Shown: one piece after another, positions 55,119-64,000 of the stretch
How positions within the stretch are numbered: the first letter of the stretch is position 1
Layout of the letters: every line of letters begins with the position of its first letter
The notes under the pieces: generated by a model
Seen by the model: only the letters and a program-made list of their open reading frames with translations
Told to the model about the DNA's origin: nothing
Databases searched by the model: none
Made by a program: the position numbers and the translations under genes
DNA from: Mastigias papua
Taxonomy: Eukaryota > Cnidaria > Scyphozoa > Rhizostomeae > Mastigiidae
Reading direction: 5' to 3'
Assembly: GCA_964019165.1 (NCBI GenBank)
Contig: OZ025267.1
Location: forward strand, 12,400,889 to 12,464,888
Length of the DNA stretch: 64,000 bases

Positions 55119-55135
55119 GGACCAAACTATGGTCC
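55119..55135 (-). promoter_or_regulatory. 3' UTR stem-loop with UAGUU loop (copy 3)
   Basis: The sense strand folds GGACCA-UAGUU-UGGUCC, a perfect 6 bp stem, starting 6 nt after the stop codon. Copy 5 has the same hairpin. Confidence 0.6.
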
Positions 55136-55140
55136 TGAGG

Positions 55141-58100
55141 CTAAGTTATTGAGAGAGTTCTTCTTAGTATGTGAGCAGTTCCAAGTAGAACAATTTTCTG
55201 CAGTTCCTCGACCTTGATGTTACCAGGTATTCGCTCAATATATCGATTTACTCCCTTTCGTATTATTCCCAATGCTCCAATTACCAGCGGGGTGACAGTT
55301 GTTTTTGTTTTCCACATCCTACTAACTTCTATTTCAAGATCTTTGTATTTTGAAATCTTTTCAACTTCTTTAGCCGCAATATTTCGATCTGATGGTACAG
55401 CCATATCAATTAACATGCACATATTTGTAGGTTTCTCTTTAATTACAATGTCTGGCCTGTTTGCTTTGATTTCCTTGTCTGTGATAATAGGCATATCCCA
55501 TAGTATTGTTGCATCTTTCCCTTCAACAACTTTTTCTGGCTTATGATCATACCATTTATTAGGGACGTCTATTTGATAATATTTACATATATTCCAGTGA
55601 ACATAAATAAGTGCTTTATCATGTCGTTCTAAATATTCCTTCTTGGCTAAAACAGGACAACCAGATACAATGTGTTCAACACTCTCGTCGAATTCATGGC
55701 ATAGTCGGCATTTTGGATCAATTCCATTCTTGATAATTCTATGTTGATAGTACCTTGTTGCTAAACTTTGATCCTGTGCAGCTATTATCAAACCTTCAGT
55801 CTCTGATTTCAATCCTGAGCTCTGCAACCATCTGTGGGTCAGTTCTTTGTCAACATCTGCCTTATCAACTTTCTCCGGGTACTGTCCGTGTAGGGGCTTT
55901 CCTTTCCACCTTTCCTTAAGATTGGTCAAAATTTGTAACTTTACATCCTTCTTTAATGATTTAACTCTCTTTGCGATTGGCGTTGTCTCCTGATTCTCAT
56001 TAACATTGACTTGTAGCTGTATATCTTGTCTGAACTTACTTGCATCTTTATGAATCGAATATAATTTCTTATTTGTGTCATGTTTGTATACCTGTCTCAA
56101 TAGTCTGTCTTTCGTTTTTTCCAAGTACATGTCTAAACCAATTACGCTAATCTTGTATGTGTACTCTAATTGCATCAGCCCTCTTCCACCTTCTTTCCTG
56201 GGGAGGTATATCCTATCAACATCTGCTTTAGGGTGGTTCATCCTATACATCGTCATTAGTTTTCTTGTCTTTGCATCCATTTTCCTGATTTCTTTCATCT
56301 GCCAATTAATCACATTAAGACTATATGATACCACTGGGATTGCTAAGGCGTTAATAGCGGTGATTTTATTACATGAATTCAGTTCACTTTTAAGAATCAT
56401 CTTAATTCGGCGATAATATTCTTTCCTAATCTTTTCTTTCGTTGCAGCATGTTTAATACCATTACCTTCGTCTATACCTAAGTACTTATAAGTACCTTCT
56501 TGAGCAAGCTCCTGAATAACACATGTGTCATCAAGTTTTACATTGGTAGTCTTTGTCAATTTCCCTTTCTTAAAAGATGCTTTAGCACACTTGTCTAATC
56601 CGAACTGCATTTCAATGTCGTCGCTAAATATCTTGACAGTGTTAAGCAGTCCTTCTAGTTGTTTGTCATTTTTCGAGTACAGTTTCAAATCATCCATGTA
56701 AAGCAGGTGATTCACTCGTTCTTTATTCATGTCATATCCAAATTCTGTAGCGTTTAGTAGATTGCTAAGGGGTGCAAGAGACATGCAGAATAGAAGTGGA
56801 GACAATGAGTCGCCCTGAAATATCCCCCTTTTAATTCTAATAGGGTTTGTTACGATAGAACCAGAGGAGTAGGTAAGTGTCATTGTTGTTTGCCATGTGC
56901 TCATGCTGTATGTAATATAATTTATTAGAGTTGGGCACAGTCTATAAATTTGCATTGTCTTAATGATCCAGCTATGAGGTACACTGTCAAATGCTTTCCT
57001 ATAATCTATCCAAGAGGTACTTAAATTCTTTCTTTTACTCTCACAATCTTCAAGAATCGATTTATTTATGAGAAGTTGGTCTTTACAGCCATATGAGCCT
57101 TTTCTACATCCTTTTTGTTCAGCTGGCAATAAATTACTTTCTTCTAAATGGTTGTAAGTTCTTTCTGCTATGATTGATGTTAGTATTTTGTAGAGGGTTG
57201 GTAAACACGTAATCGGTCTATAGTTTTTTGGAACTTTTGTTTCCTGAGTTTTAGGTAACAAATATGTTACTCCCTTCGTTAGCCATGTTGGTGTCTCTTC
57301 TGGTTCCCTTACAATCTTATTATAGCACCTTGCTATATCTTCATGTAGGGCTTCACAATTCTTCAACCAGAAGTTTGGCACATTGTCTATACCAGGGGAT
57401 TTCCAGTTACTTGTCTTTCTAATTGCCAAAGTAATTTCGTCATTAGTTATATCTGTCCATTCTTGTTCAGCTGAGTACCTATACTTGTCTTCTTGTTCTT
57501 TAATCCATCCAGCTTCTTCATTATGATGTTTATCATCTTCTAAAATTGATTTCCAAAATTTTTCAACCTCATCACCAGATGGTGGATCATTTATTGTCAA
57601 TTTTTTATTTCCCAGTTCTCTATAGAATAATTTTGGATTAGTTTTAAACAATTTGTTTTGCCTAAACTGCCTGCTTCTTTTATCAAATCGCTTTAATCTT
57701 TGTGCCTTTGCCTGAATCTTTTGCTTCAACTTTTCTTTTTCGGTATTAATGTCTCGCTCCTCTTTTATTTTGTATCTTCTCATTATTTTTCTCTTTTTTC
57801 TCTCACTTATTCTACTATCTCGTGTTAACTCTGTGAGCATCGACAGATCACCTCGCATGCTATTAATTTCCTTTTCAATTCTTTCTTTCCATGCAGGTTG
57901 TCTTCTGTTTGGTTTTCTCTGCTTTTTTACTTTGATTCCTTTCATTTCTGTTACAACAGTAGCCGTAGCGTATATTAATTCATTGATTTCTGTAATACCT
58001 AACTGATATGCTTGTTTTATTGTTGAAAGAGCTTCATTTGCTATCTTGAGTAATTCTTTAGCTTTACGATCTTTATTTATATTCGGTAGCTTAGCTCTGT

Positions 58101-58764
58101 CTCCTATTTCCATGAATTTCACTTCCTCCCACTTCTCTAATATTTGGTTAATCATGTCTAATACTAATTTCTGCACTTCATTTTGTCCTGAATGGGGCAA
58201 GTTTTCGACATTTTCCTCAATGATGCATGGCACACTATCGTCCTCTCTTGCCACATTAACTGAATTTGTACTATTATCGACGACTGTTGCAATTGGCGGT
58301 TGCTGTTCTATTCTAACATCTACTCTTATTCTTTCTAGTTCCATATCTGTTAATCGTTTATTCTTGACTATATCTCTTCTTACATTTGCTAGTTTGTTTG
58401 CATCAATATTGCCTCTATTATCAACATTATCCTTCCTCCAAATCTCATATGCACGATTGGTGGTATTTTTGTTAGAAGGCTGTTCAAGTGCCTGGTAATA
58501 AGCTATCATAACTTGTTTGTATTCCTCCCTTGTCCATTTCTGTCTTGGTTTCTTTAATATCTGGTTTGTACTTCTGCTATCTAGAGGACCTATTTGAGTT
58601 GTATTCTCATCTTGGAAACTCTCTAGAGCCTGGGGGTTGGAGGAATTTGTTCCAGTAGTACATTTTTCGACCTCAACCTGGTTCACCATTGAGGGACGCG
58701 CTCCTTGTTTGACTGCGCGACGAGCGATGCGGGATGATTTTCTGTGATGATTTTCCATATTCAA
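55141..58764 (-). CDS. Non-LTR retrotransposon polyprotein (subfamily A), intact
   Basis: 1,207 residues with no break. Order: basic leader (RIARRAVKQGARP), a Myb/SANT-like segment (RQKWTREEYKQVM, about 75-87), a long basic coiled-coil region, reverse transcriptase with LLYMDDLKLYS near residue 688, a CCHC knuckle (CRLCHEFDESVEHIVSGC) near 1020, and a restriction-like endonuclease core (NRPDIVI, LIDMAVPSD, KYKDLEIEV) near 1101-1145. It ends HILRRTLSIT. It is the only uninterrupted subfamily-A copy in the window and a candidate for an active element. The ATG chosen is the first in frame and its leader resembles that of copy 1. Confidence 0.92.
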   Translation of the reverse strand: MNMENHHRKSSRIARRAVKQGARPSMVNQVEVEKCTTGTNSSNPQALESFQDENTTQIGPLDSRSTNQILKKPRQKWTREEYKQVMIAYYQALEQPSNKNTTNRAYEIWRKDNVDNRGNIDANKLANVRRDIVKNKRLTDMELERIRVDVRIEQQPPIATVVDNSTNSVNVAREDDSVPCIIEENVENLPHSGQNEVQKLVLDMINQILEKWEEVKFMEIGDRAKLPNINKDRKAKELLKIANEALSTIKQAYQLGITEINELIYATATVVTEMKGIKVKKQRKPNRRQPAWKERIEKEINSMRGDLSMLTELTRDSRISERKKRKIMRRYKIKEERDINTEKEKLKQKIQAKAQRLKRFDKRSRQFRQNKLFKTNPKLFYRELGNKKLTINDPPSGDEVEKFWKSILEDDKHHNEEAGWIKEQEDKYRYSAEQEWTDITNDEITLAIRKTSNWKSPGIDNVPNFWLKNCEALHEDIARCYNKIVREPEETPTWLTKGVTYLLPKTQETKVPKNYRPITCLPTLYKILTSIIAERTYNHLEESNLLPAEQKGCRKGSYGCKDQLLINKSILEDCESKRKNLSTSWIDYRKAFDSVPHSWIIKTMQIYRLCPTLINYITYSMSTWQTTMTLTYSSGSIVTNPIRIKRGIFQGDSLSPLLFCMSLAPLSNLLNATEFGYDMNKERVNHLLYMDDLKLYSKNDKQLEGLLNTVKIFSDDIEMQFGLDKCAKASFKKGKLTKTTNVKLDDTCVIQELAQEGTYKYLGIDEGNGIKHAATKEKIRKEYYRRIKMILKSELNSCNKITAINALAIPVVSYSLNVINWQMKEIRKMDAKTRKLMTMYRMNHPKADVDRIYLPRKEGGRGLMQLEYTYKISVIGLDMYLEKTKDRLLRQVYKHDTNKKLYSIHKDASKFRQDIQLQVNVNENQETTPIAKRVKSLKKDVKLQILTNLKERWKGKPLHGQYPEKVDKADVDKELTHRWLQSSGLKSETEGLIIAAQDQSLATRYYQHRIIKNGIDPKCRLCHEFDESVEHIVSGCPVLAKKEYLERHDKALIYVHWNICKYYQIDVPNKWYDHKPEKVVEGKDATILWDMPIITDKEIKANRPDIVIKEKPTNMCMLIDMAVPSDRNIAAKEVEKISKYKDLEIEVSRMWKTKTTVTPLVIGALGIIRKGVNRYIERIPGNIKVEELQKIVLLGTAHILRRTLSIT

Positions 58765-59132
58765 TGGTAGGTTGGTTATACAGGTTTTCCTTCCTGGGTG
58801 TTTTTATTTGTGACACCATCACCTAGATGGGCTGTCAGCCAAGACTAAAGAGTCCCATCCACTCTGGTTTGTAATTAGAGTTTTCCTTCTCCTAGACTGA
58901 GTGCCTACCATGGCTTACGAGCTCAGTCTACCCGGAGCAATAGTTTTTTGGAAGGCGCCATATACTCGCCTTTTGCCCTACTCCTATCTGTTCAAAACGG
59001 TTCTGCCACGTGAAGGCTAGGAGCTGGACTGGACTGTCAGAGGCTATATATTGCGCATGCCATTTGGGGCACTTTTTAGGCATAAGGTGCTCATCTTCCT
59101 TAGCCACCCCGGCTATAACAGTCTTTAGAACC

Positions 59133-59187
<55 letters not shown>
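59133..59187. repeat. (ATT)18 microsatellite between copies 3 and 4
   Basis: Uninterrupted tract of about 55 bp, the longest in the window. It lies at the 5' end of copy 3 and the 3' end of copy 4. Confidence 0.95.
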
Positions 59188-59227
59188 CTCATAACGCATA
59201 CTGTCTATATCAGTAGAAATCGTGTCG

Positions 59228-59262
59228 TGAGGTTTGGTGACAACAAGTCTCCTCAAACCTCA
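59228..59262 (-). promoter_or_regulatory. 3' stem-loop with UUGUU loop (copy 4), overlapping the stop codon
   Basis: Outer stem TGAGGTTT/AAACCTCA (8 bp), inner stem GAC/GTC, loop AACAA (UUGUU in the sense strand). The same architecture with different bases occurs at 5664-5704, that is, compensatory change. Confidence 0.6.
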
Positions 59263-62200
59263 AGAACTTTCCTGAGGATCCTTGCAGAATATAAGATGGC
59301 ACTCTTCTGCAATTCCACAACCTTTGTATCAATGCCAATGTCTTCCAGCCTCTTTCTTAATAGTTTTGGAGTAGTTCCTAAGGCCCCAATTATAATTGGG
59401 ATGACTTTTACCTTTTTATTCCAAATCTTTCGTAATTCCCTGGCTAAATCTTGGTACTTTTCAATTTTTTCCACTTCCTTTGAGTCCACCCTGCTATGAA
59501 AAGGCACAGCAAAGTCAATTATCTTGCATATATTGTTCTTTTTATCAGTTACTATCATGTCAGGCCTTCTCGCCTCAATCTCATGATCAGTTTGTACTTC
59601 AAAATCCCACAGAATATGGAAATCATTGTTCTCGCTGACTGCATTTGGCTCATGCTCGTACCATTTCTCTTTAACAACAAACCCGCACTGTTTGCTGACT
59701 TCCCAATGAACCTTCTTCCCAACCAAGTCGTGACGACGCTTATATTCCTTTTGTGCCATCTTACTGCACTCACTCAGAATATGACTAACACTTTCATCAC
59801 TTTGACCACACATTCTACATTTACTTTCCTGCTGGGTTTTATCTATCTTTGCTTTGATTAAATTCGTTCTGATTGCCTGCTCCTGAGCTGCCATTATCAA
59901 CGATTCCGTTTCTCTTTTCAAAGTGCCATCTTTTACCCAAAGCCATTGTTGTTCATCCGCTAGATGTTCCGTCTGCCTGATGAACTGCCCGTGTAGCATC
60001 TTTGCTTTCCAGTTGCTTTGCCTTTCATGTTTTTTCCGCTTCTTGAATTCATGTTTACTTTCTACTGCTGCTTCCCAGTTTGTAGCTTCATCAGCACCTC
60101 TTGCAGCACTAACCGGCCTTTCATCACTCATTTTCACGTACTCTTGAAATCTCAATTTAGCCAAATTCACTGTATCCTCGACATTAAGGAGTCCTCTACC
60201 TCCCTCACCTCGAGGTATGTATAAACGGTCAACATTACTCATAGGATGTAGCGCATTATGCATAGTCATCAACTTTCTTGTTCTTCTGTCTATTTCCTGT
60301 AGATCATTAATGGTCCAGTCAAGGAATGCAGCTGAGTATTTTAATATTGGTATGGCCCACATGTTGATTGCTTTGATTATATTGCCACCATTAAGCTTAG
60401 ATTCAAGTATTTTCCTTATACGCCTTTTGTATTCTTTTCTAACTTTATCTTTCATTGCTTTCCGCTGTATTTCGTTTGATTGTAATATACCTAGATATTT
60501 ATAACTGTCGTCGTGCTCTAGTGATCTTATTTTTTTGTCATTTGGTAATTCTATTCCGTCTGATTTTACTATCCTTCCTCTCTTCATCGTCAGAACTGCA
60601 CATTTGTCTAATCCAAAATGCATGCCTATGTCTTTGCTGAATACTCTCACTGTTTGAACAAGTGAGTCCAATGTCTCTTCAGTTTTGGCATATAACTTAA
60701 GGTCATCCATGTATAGTACGTGGTTGACTTTCTCTTTACTCCGGGTAAACTCGTAACCAGATTTGATCTTTCTCAAAACATGTGTTAGGGGAATCATCGC
60801 AACAACAAATAAAAGAGGCGACAGGGCATCACCTTGAGAAATTCCCCTATTGATTTTGACTTCTCCCAGCTGCTGGTTTGCACATGTCAGTTCAACTCTC
60901 CAAGTTTTCATTGTCTTATCAAGGAACTGTTGTATGTTTTCGCTAATACCTAAGCTGTTTAAACACTCCAATATCCACGAATGGGGGACCATATCATATG
61001 CTTTTCTGTAATCTTCCCACCCCATTGATAAATTCTTCTTTCTCCTCCCAGCCTCTTGTAGCACTAATCGGTCAATAAATAGCAAGTCTGCAGTTCCCAT
61101 AGATTTCCTTTTACAACCTTTCTGCTCCTCAGGTAATAGTTTCCCAGATTCTAAGAATATATAGATTTTGTCAGATATTAATCCAGTCAACAGCTTCCAC
61201 ACAAGTGGTAAGCAGGTTATTGGTCTATAATTACTTGGTTCTATCCCTTTTGATTTATCCTTTTGAATTAGAACTGTTCTGCCTTTTGTCATCCATCCAG
61301 GTGTATCTCCTTCAAGGCAACGGGTAAGAAACTTAGTCAAATATTTGTGCATGCTGGTAAAATTCTTAGGCCAAAATCCTTGTACCTCGTCAGGACCTGG
61401 TGCCTTCCAGTTAGGAATCTTTCTAAGCATCTTTTTCACCTTTACTTCAGTGATTTCAACTTTCTGTTGCTTTGGTGTATCCTCCATTCCCATTTTGAAA
61501 TCATTCATCCATTCTGCCTCTCTGTTATGCTCTACTTTATTACTCCAAATATCTGACCAGAACTTTCTTGACTCGTCTACATCAGGTATGGCATTTTCGT
61601 TAGTTCTATCAGTATCATTGTTAAGTTGTTTATAAAATCTGCTTTCATTGTTTCTGAACATCCTGTTTTGTTGGTACTGATTTATTCGTTGTTGGTATCT
61701 TGAGATTTTGGCTGTTTTTGCTTTGATTCTTTGTCCTATTTCTTCCTTAGCTACACGCAGTCCTTTATGTTTGATCTTATATTTTCTTTCCAAGGTATCT
61801 TGATGTCGTTTCTTAATAGTTTTCTTGTCAATTAATGCGTTTACCCTACCTAGATCTTTGTTCATCTCTCTTATCTGTGTGGTTAGTCTCTTTTTCCACC
61901 ATGGTTCCTTCCAGTCATGTACCTTTTTCTTTCTGAAACCAAAGATTTCACATACCATAGCCGCACCATAGTATATTGTATCATTCATTTCTGTGATGTT
62001 ATCTATTTTAGGCTTTTCTAGTACACCATTAACCTTCTTCACTGTCTCCTTCAGCTTCACTCCGTCTATTCCACTCATTGCTGGTAATCGAATCCTTGGT
62101 TTTTTCTTGACTTTCATCATCATTTTCAACATCTCTCTATCCTCTTCCATTAAAACTACACCATACTTGATTTTAATCCCATCTACTTGCTCATTACGTT

Positions 62201-62642
62201 CAATTTGTGGATCTTCTCGTTCACTACCACCTCCAGTTGTTGTCATTTCTAAGTCAGGGTCACTTTTTTCTACTATAGATCTAGCTACTGCACCATATGT
62301 GGCATCTTCGATATTCCTTTGTATTTCTTCTAGCTCTAGTGAACTCAGCCACTGTTTCTTAATAATCTGGTTCTTCTGATCAATCAGCCGTTGTTCTGTG
62401 ACATTTACCATCTTTCTGTCTTTCCACAACATATGCATTCTTTTCCTATAACCTCTCGTCTTTGGGTCACTCAAATAGAAACATTCCATAACTACTCTGT
62501 TTTCTTGCTGTGTCCATTTCCTTCTCATCCTCCCAGCAGTAGTTGGATGACGACCGGGCCCATGCTGCTGTGCCATGGGACACCTGCCGGACGAAGGACT
62601 TTCACTATTGACGTCGTTGTCTAACATATTGTTTGAACTCAT
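59253..62642 (-). CDS. Non-LTR retrotransposon polyprotein (subfamily B), intact
   Basis: 1,129 residues, no stop or frameshift. N-terminal leader CPMAQQHGPGRHPTT, Myb/SANT-like RRKWTQQENRVVMECF (about 39-54), a coiled-coil region, then reverse transcriptase (KAPGPDEVQGFWPKN, NYRPITCLPLVWKLL, ISQGDALSPLLF, VLYMDDLKLYA near residue 644), CCHC knuckle CRMCGQSDESVSHILSEC near 942, and an endonuclease core (RRPDMIV, IIDFAVPFHS, KYQDLAREL) from about 1025. The third block has ISQGDALSPLLF where copies 2 and 3 have FQGDSLSPLLF. A candidate active element; copy 2 is its closest relative here. Confidence 0.92.
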   Translation of the reverse strand: MSSNNMLDNDVNSESPSSGRCPMAQQHGPGRHPTTAGRMRRKWTQQENRVVMECFYLSDPKTRGYRKRMHMLWKDRKMVNVTEQRLIDQKNQIIKKQWLSSLELEEIQRNIEDATYGAVARSIVEKSDPDLEMTTTGGGSEREDPQIERNEQVDGIKIKYGVVLMEEDREMLKMMMKVKKKPRIRLPAMSGIDGVKLKETVKKVNGVLEKPKIDNITEMNDTIYYGAAMVCEIFGFRKKKVHDWKEPWWKKRLTTQIREMNKDLGRVNALIDKKTIKKRHQDTLERKYKIKHKGLRVAKEEIGQRIKAKTAKISRYQQRINQYQQNRMFRNNESRFYKQLNNDTDRTNENAIPDVDESRKFWSDIWSNKVEHNREAEWMNDFKMGMEDTPKQQKVEITEVKVKKMLRKIPNWKAPGPDEVQGFWPKNFTSMHKYLTKFLTRCLEGDTPGWMTKGRTVLIQKDKSKGIEPSNYRPITCLPLVWKLLTGLISDKIYIFLESGKLLPEEQKGCKRKSMGTADLLFIDRLVLQEAGRRKKNLSMGWEDYRKAYDMVPHSWILECLNSLGISENIQQFLDKTMKTWRVELTCANQQLGEVKINRGISQGDALSPLLFVVAMIPLTHVLRKIKSGYEFTRSKEKVNHVLYMDDLKLYAKTEETLDSLVQTVRVFSKDIGMHFGLDKCAVLTMKRGRIVKSDGIELPNDKKIRSLEHDDSYKYLGILQSNEIQRKAMKDKVRKEYKRRIRKILESKLNGGNIIKAINMWAIPILKYSAAFLDWTINDLQEIDRRTRKLMTMHNALHPMSNVDRLYIPRGEGGRGLLNVEDTVNLAKLRFQEYVKMSDERPVSAARGADEATNWEAAVESKHEFKKRKKHERQSNWKAKMLHGQFIRQTEHLADEQQWLWVKDGTLKRETESLIMAAQEQAIRTNLIKAKIDKTQQESKCRMCGQSDESVSHILSECSKMAQKEYKRRHDLVGKKVHWEVSKQCGFVVKEKWYEHEPNAVSENNDFHILWDFEVQTDHEIEARRPDMIVTDKKNNICKIIDFAVPFHSRVDSKEVEKIEKYQDLARELRKIWNKKVKVIPIIIGALGTTPKLLRKRLEDIGIDTKVVELQKSAILYSARILRKVLEV

Positions 62643-62928
62643 TATACATCACTTACGTGAGAATGGTTTAAGCATCACCAAAAAGCGGTGTTTTTCTCTT
62701 GACACCATCAATAGGAGAGTTGCCAACCAAGGCTAGAGAGTCCCTCCTACCCATGAGACAGATTAGCCCCTGCCGGACGCCAACCAGGTACTTCTAGACC
62801 TCGGGGAGAGCTGACAGGTATTACACCTTGCTCAAGGGTGACCTGGAGGTAGTTGCAGCTAAGGGTAACCTCATTATCCCACGTCGAAACTCCACAACCG
62901 GATGCAGTTTTTTGTCATACCCAGGACA

Positions 62929-62945
62929 TTATTATTATTATTATT
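62929..62945. repeat. (ATT)n between copies 4 and 5
   Basis: Five to six units, marking the 5' end of copy 4 and the 3' end of copy 5. Confidence 0.9.
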
Positions 62946-62985
62946 GTATAAGCTGTTAGCTTCTGTGTTGTTTGTGTAAAGGCCA

Positions 62986-63002
62986 AGACCAAACTATGGT
63001 CC
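62986..63002 (-). promoter_or_regulatory. 3' UTR stem-loop with UAGUU loop (copy 5)
   Basis: Sense strand GGACCA-UAGUU-UGGUCU, the same hairpin as copy 3 with one G-U pair, about 26 nt after the stop codon. Confidence 0.6.
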
Positions 63003-63027
63003 TTAGGCTTCAAAGTGTAGTCATTTC

Positions 63028-64000
63028 TCAGGCTATTGATAGAGCTCTCCTCATGATATGTGATGTTCCTAGCAGCACAATTTTCTGGATTTCTCCAATG
63101 CTAATTTGTCCAGGGATCTTTGATACATGCTCTTTCATTCTTTTTCTAACAAGGCCCAGGGCTCCAACAATGACAGGAACAATAGTAGGTTTCATTCTCC
63201 ACATTTTAGCAACCTCTATCTCAAGGTCTTTATATTTCGATAACTTTTCTGTTTCTTTATATCCAACATTGCGCTCAGATGGTACAGACATGTCAATGAA
63301 GAAACATTTGTTTTCCGACTTATCTCTAATCACTATATCAGGCCTATTTGCAGTAATTTCCTTGTCAGTGTGGATTGGCATATCCCATAGGATGACAGCA
63401 TCTTTCCCTTCAACCACCGTGTTAGGCTTATGTTCATACCATTTAGAGGTCACTGCAATATTATAATGTTTGCATATTTTCCAGTGCATGTAGACCAAAG
63501 CTTTGTCATGTCTTTCAAGATACTCCTTTTTGCTAAAGCTGAACATCCTGATGTGATGTGCTCTATGGTTTCATCATATTCATGACATAATCTGCATTTT
63601 GGGTTTGTCCCATCTTTGATTATCTTACTGCGATAATTATTTGTTGCAAGGCTCTGATCCTGTGCTGCGATAATGAACCCTTCTGTTTCTCCTTTCCAGC
63701 TAGCACTTCTCAACCATTTATGGGTGTTCTCCTTATCTACATCTGCTTTCTTAACTCTGTCCGGATATTGCCCGTGCATTGGCTTCTTCTCCCACGTTTC
63801 CTTTGTCATTTCCATTATTCTCTTCTTGGCGTACTCTTTTGCTTGTTTGGCACTTTTTACAACTGAAAAGTTTTCCTCTGTTTCACCATCTTCCATTTGA
63901 ATCTCTCTTTTGAACCTTCGAACTTCCTTCTCTATTGAATACAATGTTGTATGCCTCTCATGCTGGTAAACTTGTTTCAATAACTTCTCATTTGTCTCAC
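63028..64000 (-). pseudogene. R4/Dong-like ORF, C-terminal part (copy 5), one frameshift
   Basis: From the window edge the frame reads the region after the reverse transcriptase (KKPMHGQYPDRVKKADV), the CCHC knuckle (CRLCHEYDETIEHITSGC), then loses frame in an A5 run at 63531-63535. In the next frame it continues KKEYLERHDKALVYMHW, the endonuclease core (NRPDIVI, FIDMSVPSE, KYKDLEIEV) and a C-terminus HIMRRALSIA. It closely follows copy 3. One missing A explains the break, so this could be a sequencing error or a real mutation. Confidence 0.85.

Larger units (their letters stand above)
55073..59132 (-). mobile_element. R4/Dong-like retrotransposon, full length (copy 3, subfamily A)
   Basis: Runs between ATT tracts. 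It has a 5' UTR (59132-58765), one ORF, and a 68 bp 3' UTR with the stem-loop at 55119-55135. The 5' UTR shares the block TGACACCATCA with subfamily B, but most of it differs. Confidence 0.85.
59188..62928 (-). mobile_element. R4/Dong-like retrotransposon, full length (copy 4, subfamily B)
   Basis: Bounded by ATT tracts. The 5' UTR (62928-62643) matches that of copy 2. The ORF is uninterrupted, and a 3' hairpin overlaps the stop codon. Confidence 0.85.
62946..64000 (-). mobile_element. R4/Dong-like retrotransposon, 3' part (copy 5, subfamily A), cut by window edge
   Basis: It begins at the ATT tract with the subfamily-A 3' UTR (shared GACCAAACTATGGTCCT) and continues beyond 64000. Confidence 0.85.

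Noticed and set aside
59010..59216. ORF with a poly-leucine run over the ATT tract
   Set aside because: The leucines are only the translated (TTA)n microsatellite. The same holds for 1693-1884.

Overview
This is a repeat-dense, AT-rich stretch of an animal nuclear genome, probably an aquatic invertebrate; the exact taxon cannot be read from the sequence. The evidence is two exons of a NIPA-family magnesium-transporter gene with matching splice phases, GT/AG junctions, satellite arrays, several classes of eukaryotic retroelement and a Polinton/adintovirus-type provirus. Nothing is organised as bacterial operons.

Layout. 1-5.7 kb: minus-strand, head-to-tail non-LTR retrotransposons with a restriction-like endonuclease (R4/Dong-like), separated by (ATT)n microsatellites. 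5.7-9.55 kb: a tandem satellite with a monomer of about 370 bp. 9559-21755: a 12.2 kb Polinton/adintovirus-like element with 169 bp terminal inverted repeats and a 6 bp target duplication, inserted into one satellite monomer. It carries an ankyrin-like gene, packaging ATPase, zinc-ribbon proteins, parvovirus-type phospholipase A2, integrase, a broken protein-primed DNA polymerase, structural genes (penton, hexon, pVI/pX-like) and an adenain-like protease. 21.76-22.4 kb: the satellite resumes. 22.4-23.8 kb: an RTE-like endonuclease fragment. 23.8-34.3 kb: a diverged version of the same satellite in the opposite orientation, interrupted by a 3 kb composite element with 277 bp direct repeats, a short LINE tail and a Penelope-like fragment carrying a hammerhead-ribozyme fold. 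36-48.5 kb: the last two recognisable NIPA-like exons (minus strand) and the 11.7 kb intron between them, which holds a decayed Ty3/Gypsy element, a spliced integrase-like pseudogene and an alpha-kinase relic. 51.7-55 kb: a LINE with an N-terminal 2A ribosome-skipping motif and three stop codons. 55-64 kb: three more R4/Dong-like elements head to tail on the minus strand.

How the parts relate. The Polinton gene order (replication and integration genes, then capsid genes, then protease) makes a virus-like cassette, but its polymerase lacks the palm domain and several genes are frameshifted, nearly all within poly-A runs. The R4/Dong-like elements appear to use (ATT)n as a target, including the ATT tail of the 2A LINE, and share a small 3' stem-loop with a U(U/A)GUU loop that may be what their reverse transcriptase recognises. 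All functional calls come from reading motifs; no database search was run.
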